A stretch of 64,000 bases of DNA from Sphingobium sp. MI1205 (GTDB taxonomy: Bacteria; Pseudomonadota; Alphaproteobacteria; Sphingomonadales; Sphingomonadaceae). This document shows, in pieces, positions 57,763 to 64,000 of the stretch. Every line of letters starts with the position of its first letter. The first letter of the stretch is position 1. A model generated the notes under the pieces. The model saw only the letters and a program-made list of their open reading frames with translations. It had not been told where the DNA came from and did not search any database. The DNA lies in assembly GCF_001563285.1 (NCBI RefSeq), contig NZ_CP005188.1, positions 67,501-131,500 on the forward strand, given 5' to 3'. The position numbers and the translations under genes are program-made.

Positions 57763-58813
57763 CACCCGGTTCCGACAACCGCCCGATCGCCCAGGCCGCT
57801 GCTTCCGCTACAACCGGGTCGTCGTCGGCCAGCAACGGCTGCAACCGCGCGATCAGCCTCGGGCTACCACTATTCCCGGCGGCGATGGCCGCGTTGCGCA
57901 CCATCCGGTTCCGCCCGATCCGCTTGATCGGAGAGCCCGAGAAAATCTCTCGAAAGCCCGCATCATCCATTGCGAGCAGGTCGCCCAGTTCCGGCGCAGC
58001 CAGCTCCGCCCGCCCGATGAAAGCCTTGTTGGCTGCTGCCGCATCGGCAAACTTGTTCCAGGGGCATACCGCCAGGCAGTCGTCGCAACCATAGATGCGG
58101 TTGCCGATTCCGACCCGGAACTCCTCCGGTATCGGTCCCTTATGCTCGATGGTGAGGTAGGAAATGCACCGTCGCGCATCGACCACATAGGGCGCGGGAA
58201 AGGCATCGGTGGGGCAGGCCGCCTGGCAAGCGGCGCAACTGCCGCAATGGTCCACTTCCGGCGCGTCCGGCTCCAGCGCGATCTCGCTGTAGATGGCCCC
58301 CAGAAACAGCCAACTGCCATGAGCGCGGCTGACAAGGTTGCTATGCTTGCCCTGCCACCCCAAACCCGCCGCCGCGGCAAGCGGCTTTTCCATCACCGGC
58401 GCTGTATCGACGAAAACCTTGAGCGCGCTTTGCTGCTGCTCCACCAGCCAGCGCGCCAGGCTCTTCAGGCCTTTCTTGACGACGTCATGATAGTCGCGCC
58501 CCTGGGCATAAACCGAAATCCGCCCCCGGTCGCCCACATCGGCCAGCGCCAGCGGATCGCGGCCGGGCGCATAGCTCATTCCCAGCATGATGACGCTGCG
58601 CACATCGGGCCACAGGCCCTTGGGCGAAGCGCGCTGTTCGGCCCGCTCCTCCATCCACAGCATTTCCCCATGGCGGCCTTTGTCCAGCCACTGCCGCAGC
58701 CTTTGTCCCGCCTCTGGCGCCGCGTCGGCGCGCGCGATGGCGCAGGCGGCAAAGCCCAGCCGCTGCGCCTGCTCCTTCAGGCGTTGTTCCAAGGTTTCGG
58801 TTTGCGTTGGCAT
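57743..58813 (-). CDS. queG: Epoxyqueuosine reductase
   Basis: 356 aa. Cobalamin-dependent last step of queuosine synthesis in tRNA. Two [4Fe-4S] sites: [16 protein letters not shown] and [15 protein letters not shown]. The catalytic/cobalamin region includes [25 protein letters not shown]-like C-terminus ([13 protein letters not shown]). It is convergent with the lipoprotein gene and divergent from the ABC genes; its start codon nearly coincides with theirs. Confidence 0.94.
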   Translation of the reverse strand: MPTQTETLEQRLKEQAQRLGFAACAIARADAAPEAGQRLRQWLDKGRHGEMLWMEERAEQRASPKGLWPDVRSVIMLGMSYAPGRDPLALADVGDRGRISVYAQGRDYHDVVKKGLKSLARWLVEQQQSALKVFVDTAPVMEKPLAAAAGLGWQGKHSNLVSRAHGSWLFLGAIYSEIALEPDAPEVDHCGSCAACQAACPTDAFPAPYVVDARRCISYLTIEHKGPIPEEFRVGIGNRIYGCDDCLAVCPWNKFADAAAANKAFIGRAELAAPELGDLLAMDDAGFREIFSGSPIKRIGRNRMVRNAAIAAGNSGSPRLIARLQPLLADDDPVVAEAAAWAIGRLSEPGAISRGN

Positions 58814-58835
58814 GGTGTGCGACTATCAGGAGCGG

Positions 58836-59798
58836 ATGATCGGTAATGCTCCGGCTCCTTCCCCGACCTATGCCGTCGAAGGCCATGGTCTTGTCAAGAC
58901 ATTCGGCAATTTCCGGGCGGTCGATGGTATCGATCTCGCGGTGCCTGCCGGGTCGATCTATGGCATTCTGGGCCCCAATGGCGCGGGCAAGACCACCTTG
59001 CTCCGCACGCTGCTCGGCATCATCGACCCTGATGAGGGGCATCGCAGCTTGCTGGGCGACGACGTTCCGCTGCGCCAGGCGCGCATCGTCGGCTATCTGC
59101 CCGAGGAGCGTGGCCTTTATCCCTCGATGAAAGCGGCCGAAGCCATCGCATTCATGGGCGCACTGCGCGGCCTGCCGCTGAAAATCGGGCGGGAACGCGC
59201 CCGGACGATGCTGATCGAGCATGGCATGGGCGCGTCCGTCGATAAACCGATCCGCCAGCTGTCGAAGGGCATGGCGCAAACGGTGCAATTGTTCGGGACG
59301 ATCATCCATGAACCCCGTTTGATCGTATTGGACGAACCATTTTCGGGCCTGGACGCCATCAATCAGGGCAAGCTGGAACTGTTGATCCGCGATCAGGCGC
59401 GGCGGGGCGTCACCGTCCTGTTTTCCACCCATGTCATCGCGCATGCCGAACGCCTGTGCGAGCGCATCGCCATCGTCGCGGGCGGCCGTATCCGTTTCGA
59501 AGGATCGGTAAGCGAGGCGCGCGATCAGTTGCGTCCGAAGGTCAGGCTGCGCACGCGGGCGAGCGATGGAGGGTGGCGTCGCGCTCTGCCGCCCGAAACA
59601 TTGGCCGCCGATGGAGCTTGGCATTTCGACCTGCCTGATGAAGGCATAGAACCGCTGCTTCGCGCCTTGCTGGATGGCCATGCAGGTATTGAAAGCCTGT
59701 CGATCGAGCGGCCCGGATTGCACGACGCCTTCGTCGCCATCGCAGGCGATGCCGCCGCCCGGCAGATGCAGGATGTGGAAGGGGAGGGCGCTGCATGA
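58836..59798 (+). CDS. ABC transporter ATP-binding protein (NatA/ABC-2 type)
   Basis: About 320 aa from ATG 58836; ATG 58812 is an alternative that would overlap queG. Walker A ILGPNGAGKTTLLRTLLGII, signature LSKGMAQTVQL (non-canonical LSKGM), Walker B LIVLDEPFSGLD, H-loop STHV. A C-terminal extension of about 90 residues is typical of NatA-type exporters. It pairs with the permease that starts within its stop (59795). Substrate unknown; related systems export Na+ or drugs. Confidence 0.87.
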   Translation: MIGNAPAPSPTYAVEGHGLVKTFGNFRAVDGIDLAVPAGSIYGILGPNGAGKTTLLRTLLGIIDPDEGHRSLLGDDVPLRQARIVGYLPEERGLYPSMKAAEAIAFMGALRGLPLKIGRERARTMLIEHGMGASVDKPIRQLSKGMAQTVQLFGTIIHEPRLIVLDEPFSGLDAINQGKLELLIRDQARRGVTVLFSTHVIAHAERLCERIAIVAGGRIRFEGSVSEARDQLRPKVRLRTRASDGGWRRALPPETLAADGAWHFDLPDEGIEPLLRALLDGHAGIESLSIERPGLHDAFVAIAGDAAARQMQDVEGEGAA

Positions 59799-60991
59799 GC
59801 GAGGTTCTGCGCGCCGCCCTGGTCATTGCCCGGCGGGATTTTTCCGCCGTCATCTTTTCAAAGACTTTCATCCTCTTCTTGTTGGGGCCGCTGTTTCCCG
59901 TCGTCATCGGCATGGCGTTCGGCGGCCTGGGGGAAAAAATCACGCGGGAAGGCCTGCGCCCCACGGTCGGCATGTCCATGTCCGCGCCGGACGCCGCCCG
60001 GATGGAGCGGGCGCATCGCGCGCTTGCTACCCGCATCGGCGCGGAAAATCTCCCGAATCTCCAGCGCACGCCGACGGGCGATCCGCGCGCATTGCTGGCG
60101 CGCCGCGACGCACGGTTCATGGCGATCGTCTCTGGCAGCGTGGAAAAGCCGATACTGACCGGCAAGGCGAGCGATCTCGCCATGCTGGAGGGTGATGTCA
60201 GCCTGCTTGCGAGCGCCGCCGTCGCTGGCGAGAAACTCCCCCATGTGCAGGTTGAAAAACAACTTGTCTCCGCCAGCGCGGGGGCGGAGGCGCAGTCGCG
60301 CCTGCTGACCGGCCGAGCGGCGCAAATACTGATTTTCCTCCTCACCATGCTGTTGGCGGGGATGGTCCTGTCGAACCTGGTGGAAGAAAAGACCAACAAG
60401 GTCATCGAAATCCTGGCCGCTGCGGTGCCGATCGACTCCGTATTTCTGGGCAAGCTGCTGGCCATGTTGGCGATGAGCTTCGTCGGCATCTGTTTCTGGG
60501 GAAGCGCGATCGTCGCGGGCGTCGAGCTGCTGGCCGGGCCGGATATCGCGCCGCCGACCCCTGCGGTTGGCTGGCCAATGTTTCTTTTGCTGGGCGCGGT
60601 CTATTTCACCATGGCCTATGCGCTGCTCGGGTCCCTGTTCCTGGGCATTGGGGCACAGGCAGCGACGGTGCGCGAAGTGCAGACGCTCAACATGCCCGTC
60701 ACCATGGCGCAGATGGGCATATTTTTCTTCGCGACCTATGCCGTCGATCATATGGGGTCCGCGCCCGAAGTGGCTGCGATCATCTTTCCCTTCTCCTCGC
60801 CCTTCGCCATGATCGCGCGGGCGGCGCAGGACGCGGCGATCTGGCCGCACCTGCTCGCGATCGGCTGGCAGGGGATCTGGGTCGCGGTCATCATCCGCCT
60901 CGGCGTATGGCTGTTTCGTCGTCATGTGCTGAAGTCCGGGCAGCCCAGTCTCCGCAGGCTGTTCAGGCGGCGCTCAGCCGTAGTAAAATAA
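59795..60991 (+). CDS. ABC-2 type transporter permease (NatB-like)
   Basis: 398 aa. One N-terminal membrane segment (AALVIARRDFSAVIFSKTFI context), a long extracytoplasmic loop (about 40-180), then five more segments (QILIFLLTMLLAGMVLSNLV; the following EEKTNKVIEILAAAVPIDSV is the conserved cytoplasmic loop of ABC-2). Forms an exporter with the preceding ATPase; overlapping start (ATGA). Substrate unknown. Confidence 0.87.
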   Translation: MSEVLRAALVIARRDFSAVIFSKTFILFLLGPLFPVVIGMAFGGLGEKITREGLRPTVGMSMSAPDAARMERAHRALATRIGAENLPNLQRTPTGDPRALLARRDARFMAIVSGSVEKPILTGKASDLAMLEGDVSLLASAAVAGEKLPHVQVEKQLVSASAGAEAQSRLLTGRAAQILIFLLTMLLAGMVLSNLVEEKTNKVIEILAAAVPIDSVFLGKLLAMLAMSFVGICFWGSAIVAGVELLAGPDIAPPTPAVGWPMFLLLGAVYFTMAYALLGSLFLGIGAQAATVREVQTLNMPVTMAQMGIFFFATYAVDHMGSAPEVAAIIFPFSSPFAMIARAAQDAAIWPHLLAIGWQGIWVAVIIRLGVWLFRRHVLKSGQPSLRRLFRRRSAVVK

Positions 60992-60997
60992 GCTGTC

Positions 60998-61480
60998 ATG
61001 ATGACCCGGCGGCATCTTCTTCTGAACGGCGCCATTTGCGGTGTGGCGGCGCTGGCCTTCTGGCGGCTGGGCGTGGAAGATGCCGAGGCTGCCTATCCTG
61101 TCGCCCTCACCGACGCCCAGTGGCGCAGTCGGCTCAGCCCACTCGCCTATCAGGTGCTGCGGAAACATGCGACGGAACGGCCCTTTACCAGTCCGCTGAA
61201 CAAGGAACATCGCGCAGGCACTTTCCAATGCGCGGGCTGTGCGCATCCTCTGTTCGCATCAAAGACAAAATTCGATAGCGGCACCGGATGGCCCAGCTTC
61301 TGGGCGCCTCTGCCACGCGCCGTTGGAACGTCGCGCGACTTTGCCCTGGGCTATCCCAGGACGGAGGTGCATTGCGCCCGCTGTGGCGGTCATCTCGGCC
61401 ATGTGTTCGACGATGGCCCTCGGCCGACTGGCAAGCGCTATTGCATGAACGGCGCGGCGCTCAGTTTTGCTGCAACCTGA
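60998..61480 (+). CDS. msrB: Peptide-methionine (R)-S-oxide reductase, exported
   Basis: 160 aa (ATG ATG start). N-terminal TRRHLLLNGA and a hydrophobic stretch ending in AEAAYP indicate a Tat-type signal, so the enzyme likely works in the periplasm. MsrB features: GTFQCAGCAHPLF and VHCARCGGHLGHVF (four zinc Cys), SGTGWPSFWAPL, and the catalytic Cys in RYCMNGAAL. It repairs Met-(R)-sulfoxide. The last 20 nt overlap the end of the convergent GT-C gene. Confidence 0.9.
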   Translation: MMTRRHLLLNGAICGVAALAFWRLGVEDAEAAYPVALTDAQWRSRLSPLAYQVLRKHATERPFTSPLNKEHRAGTFQCAGCAHPLFASKTKFDSGTGWPSFWAPLPRAVGTSRDFALGYPRTEVHCARCGGHLGHVFDDGPRPTGKRYCMNGAALSFAAT

Positions 61481-63308
61481 CCTGATAAACGCGCAGGGAT
61501 TTCGCGCCGCGTAGGGCGACCGGTTTCAGCCATTCGGGCTGCTTCCCGCGATCCAGCATGGCGGCCAGACTGCCCTCATGCTCCTTTGAATAATGCCGGA
61601 ATTCATTAAGGCCGGCGCAGGCGATCAGATAATCGGGGCCTTTACCCCCGTTCAGCGCGGTCAGGATCGTGCGCGCCTGTGCTGGCGGGGCAGTGAAGCC
61701 TTCGACCACGGCGGTGATCCCGGCGGCATTGCGATGATGGGCCGTGCCGATCACCTTGTGCCGGGTGCGGACCAATATGTCCGGCCCTATGTCCAGTGGG
61801 GCAAAAAGCGTCGACGGCGGCAGTTGACGCAGCGATGTGAGCGCCTCTGGCGTCCGGCAGTCGTTGGCGACGGTCGGCGTTTCGTCTTTACCTTTGTCCA
61901 GCGCTGCCATCGCCGCGATCCAGATCGCGCATAAAGCCGCCGGGGTAAGCAGGGCGACAGCCGATGAGGCGAACACGCGCACCACGGTCGCCGATTGCTG
62001 CTGCGCGCGCCGGAAAAGCTGCAGGATCAGCCAGCCGATCCCCGGCAGGGCGAAAACATGCGCGACCGACATCGCCCGCATCACCAACAGGGCAACGATG
62101 GTTGCGCCCGTCAGCAGCAGCGCCACCATGAGCCAGCGATCGCGAACCTGCGCCATGGCGGCGTTGCGCGCGGCGAGTATCGAACCGGCCAGTCCCGCGA
62201 CGGGGGGGATGAGGATCAGGCCCGCCATCGACCGGCCCTGCTCCCATATCGGCCGCCCCTCCATCACATGAAGATACCAGAGCTTGTAGGCGACCGGCCC
62301 CAGCGCCTGAAACGGATCGCCGGTCAGGCAGGCGCGGCCCGTCACGACGAACAGCGCTGCTGCCGCGCCTCCGCTCAGGCCCGCCGCCAGAAAACGTCCC
62401 CTGGCCGAAGAGGCGGGGGTGAAATGAAAAGCGATGGGCGTCGCCACTGCAAAGGCCAGCAGCGGCCAGACATAGGCTGCCGAAAGCGCGTCGCACTGCG
62501 CCTGCATCAATGGGCCGAAACCACGCAGCAGCGCCAGCAAGAGAAATGCCGCACCGCCCAGGGTGGCGGCATAGGCGACGAACCGCGCCGTTTCACGCCG
62601 ATCCAGCCATTGCCGGAGCGCCAACGCCGCCGCGAACAATGCCGCATAGGGCAGCCCTTCGCTCGAAATCTGCAACCAGATCGCGATGGCCGCGCCAGCA
62701 ACGACACCTCCACGCGCCGGACGCGGATCCATCGCACCCGCGAGCGCGATGGTCGCCATCAGGATCTGCCATCCATGATGATCGATGCGCAGAGGGCCGT
62801 ATTGCACGAGGATGGTCGGTGTGGTCAGAAGCAGCAGCGGCGCGATCATGGCCACCGGCCTGCCCGCGATCCGATCGCTCGCAACATGAAGTACCCAGAC
62901 CAGACAGCCCAGCAGCAGCAGCGGAACGACCGAACAGGCGATGACCTCCGCCATGCTCGCGCCCACCATGGGGTGCAGGAGCAGGATCAAGGCCGCTATC
63001 GGCATATCGACGATCCGCGACCAGTGCATGGGTCCACCGGTCGGCGGGCTCACCCGATGCTGGCTGACGTCCAGAAAAGGCTGGCCGCCAATCCAGTCGC
63101 GCACCTGTTGCAGCCGCATGGCGTCGTCGGGATCGCGAAATCCAAGCACGGTCAGCTGACCACGCGAGAGCCACAGCAAAATGACGGAACACAGGATCCA
63201 CGCCGGAATGAGCCAGCGGGGATGCAGTGATACCTTCACGCTCAGATCCCGTGTCAGGCCCGACCGCGCGTCAGGCAACGGCGAAGACGCCATATTTCCG
63301 GATCGCAT
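61461..63308 (-). CDS. GT-C-type membrane glycosyltransferase-like protein
   Basis: 615 aa (other starts 63293 or 63239 avoid overlap with the GtrA gene). About 12-13 hydrophobic segments and a soluble C-terminal region of about 110 residues with two Cys. The first extracytoplasmic loop has DPDDAMRLQQVRDWIGGQPF; a second loop has GPLRIDHHGWQIL. Acidic-pair motif in loop 1 and a DHH motif are features seen in oligosaccharyltransferase/GT-C enzymes that use lipid-linked sugars. No WWDYG motif is seen. Likely transfers a sugar or arabinose-type unit; donor and acceptor unknown. Confidence 0.6.
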   Translation of the reverse strand: MRSGNMASSPLPDARSGLTRDLSVKVSLHPRWLIPAWILCSVILLWLSRGQLTVLGFRDPDDAMRLQQVRDWIGGQPFLDVSQHRVSPPTGGPMHWSRIVDMPIAALILLLHPMVGASMAEVIACSVVPLLLLGCLVWVLHVASDRIAGRPVAMIAPLLLLTTPTILVQYGPLRIDHHGWQILMATIALAGAMDPRPARGGVVAGAAIAIWLQISSEGLPYAALFAAALALRQWLDRRETARFVAYAATLGGAAFLLLALLRGFGPLMQAQCDALSAAYVWPLLAFAVATPIAFHFTPASSARGRFLAAGLSGGAAAALFVVTGRACLTGDPFQALGPVAYKLWYLHVMEGRPIWEQGRSMAGLILIPPVAGLAGSILAARNAAMAQVRDRWLMVALLLTGATIVALLVMRAMSVAHVFALPGIGWLILQLFRRAQQQSATVVRVFASSAVALLTPAALCAIWIAAMAALDKGKDETPTVANDCRTPEALTSLRQLPPSTLFAPLDIGPDILVRTRHKVIGTAHHRNAAGITAVVEGFTAPPAQARTILTALNGGKGPDYLIACAGLNEFRHYSKEHEGSLAAMLDRGKQPEWLKPVALRGAKSLRVYQVRLQQN

Positions 63309-63684
63309 AGACCGTCAGGAAGCTCACCGGAATGGCAAGGAGCTTGGCAAGCGCTGGCGCAAGTCCCGCAACGCCGAGCGCGCTGACCAGCCCGGTAGTG
63401 ATGCCCAGACCAACCGCGGCGCTCACCGCAAAGCCCAGCCGCTGCCCATGCGTGGGCCGCCGGGCCGAAGTGAAGACGAAGCGTATGCTGATCATCCAGT
63501 GCAGCAAAAGCCCGCCGACATAGCCGACAGCAGCAGCAGCAGCAGGCGGCACATCCATCCTCAGCAGGGCCAGGAACAGCAGCATGTCGCCCGACAAGGC
63601 ACACAGGCTTGCCAGCAGGTAGCGTATGAAAGTGAAGCGCGCGGTGATCGCGCCAGCCAGACTGCCGATGCTGAAAGATGCCAT
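63271..63684 (-). CDS. GtrA-family membrane protein
   Basis: 137 aa with four hydrophobic segments: FIRYLLASLCALSGDMLLFL, AAVGYVGGLLLHWMISIRFV, GLGITTGLVSALGVAG and LLAIPVSFLTVYAIRKYGVF. The FxRYLL...D start and the IRKYGVF end are GtrA family hallmarks. GtrA proteins are thought to flip or present undecaprenyl-linked sugars for glycosylation. Its 3' end overlaps the GT-C start, so the two are co-translated. Confidence 0.82.
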   Translation of the reverse strand: MASFSIGSLAGAITARFTFIRYLLASLCALSGDMLLFLALLRMDVPPAAAAAVGYVGGLLLHWMISIRFVFTSARRPTHGQRLGFAVSAAVGLGITTGLVSALGVAGLAPALAKLLAIPVSFLTVYAIRKYGVFAVA

Positions 63685-63694
63685 CGCCGCGCCT

Positions 63695-64000
63695 TTACGC
63701 GGCCTTCAGACGGCTGGGCACCAGGCGCAGGCTGCCGAGCGCAGCCTTCTGGCCCATGGCTTCCTCGCCCTCTTCGCCCGCCTCATGATATTCGGCGTCT
63801 TCATTGACAGCCCATATGTCGAACAGGCGCTGGCCTGCTTCGATGTTGCGCACCGTCAGCATCGCCGTCATCATTGCATGATCCTGATTATTGTAGCGAT
63901 GCATGCCGTTGCGGCCGACCAGATGCAGGCTGGGATAAAGCTGTTCCAACTCGCTCCGCATCGCCAGCACATTGGCGGCATATTCGTCGTCATAGACGGG
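63695..64000 (-). CDS. UDP-galactopyranose-mutase-like FAD/NAD(P) protein, C-terminal part (5' end outside window)
   Basis: The minus-strand frame is open to the right edge and ends at 63695. The visible part reads PVYDDEYAANVLAMRSELEQ, LYPSLHLVGRNGMHRYNNQD and HAMMTAMLTVRNIEAGQRLF, with WAVNEDAEYHEAGEEGEEAM near the end. The GRNGMHRYNNQDHAMMTAM block is typical of the C-terminus of Glf-like flavoproteins found in glycan gene clusters. The activity cannot be judged without the N-terminal part. Confidence 0.78.
   Translation of the reverse strand, partial: PVYDDEYAANVLAMRSELEQLYPSLHLVGRNGMHRYNNQDHAMMTAMLTVRNIEAGQRLFDIWAVNEDAEYHEAGEEGEEAMGQKAALGSLRLVPSRLKAA

Overview
The window is a 64 kb piece of a GC-rich alphaproteobacterial chromosome, most likely a sphingomonad (Sphingobium/Sphingomonas type). 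This rests on gene families and gene order: DUF3572 divergent from divK, BolA-DnaJ-cobS-cobT, ftsE-ftsX-ydcF-plsC next to tyrA-hisC and metX-metW, hemC-hemD followed by a mitofilin-like protein, and an initiator tRNA directly after the 5S gene. Almost everything is single-copy backbone. I see no CRISPR array, insertion sequence, prophage or integrase. Species-level placement is inference.

Layout. Positions 1-2.7 kb hold the 3' three quarters of a 23S rRNA gene, the 5S gene and tRNA-fMet, with two intrinsic terminators. Positions 2.85-6.5 kb are a decaying formaldehyde-detoxification locus. frmA and fghA (glutathione-dependent formaldehyde oxidation) are intact, but the divergent LysR regulator is a pseudogene, the VOC gene between them is frameshifted, and the gene after fghA is reduced to a ferredoxin N-terminus abutting an inverted scrap of a flavin monooxygenase. 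From 6.6 to 10.9 kb lie pgeF, an amino-acid permease, an MFS exporter and a Sel1-like protein. From 10.9 to 14.2 kb is a tightly overlapping five-gene minus-strand operon (DUF3572, HAD, RidA, GDPD, FemAB-like acyltransferase). divK and a Tat-exported PhoX phosphatase with a Pho-box-like element follow, then rpmG, a GDT1 transporter, Dps and a Gre factor.

From 19.3 to 24.6 kb are cobT, OsmC, cobS, DnaJ-like, BolA and pirin genes. From 24.6 to 32.5 kb come a zinc-ribbon membrane protein, ftsEX with ydcF and plsC, tyrA-hisC and metXW. From 32.5 to 48.5 kb are housekeeping genes (GST, prfC, mutarotase, pheST, rplT-rpmI, AsmA, inositol phosphatase, prs, nadE, gltX). From 48.6 to 58.8 kb lie an esterase, the hemC-hemD-Mic60-like cluster, tsaD-gpsA-flippase, a PfkB sugar/nucleoside kinase, an EI24 membrane protein and queG. 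The end (58.8-64 kb) carries a NatAB-type ABC exporter, an exported MsrB, and the edge of a glycan/lipid-sugar cluster: a GT-C-type membrane protein, a GtrA protein and the C-terminus of a UDP-galactopyranose-mutase-like flavoprotein.

No clearly new multi-gene system is visible. The points most worth a second look are the eroded formaldehyde cassette with its rearrangement scar, the Mic60-like gene in the haem cluster, cobST without cobN, the Pho box at phoX, and the GT-C/GtrA/flavoprotein cluster at the right edge.
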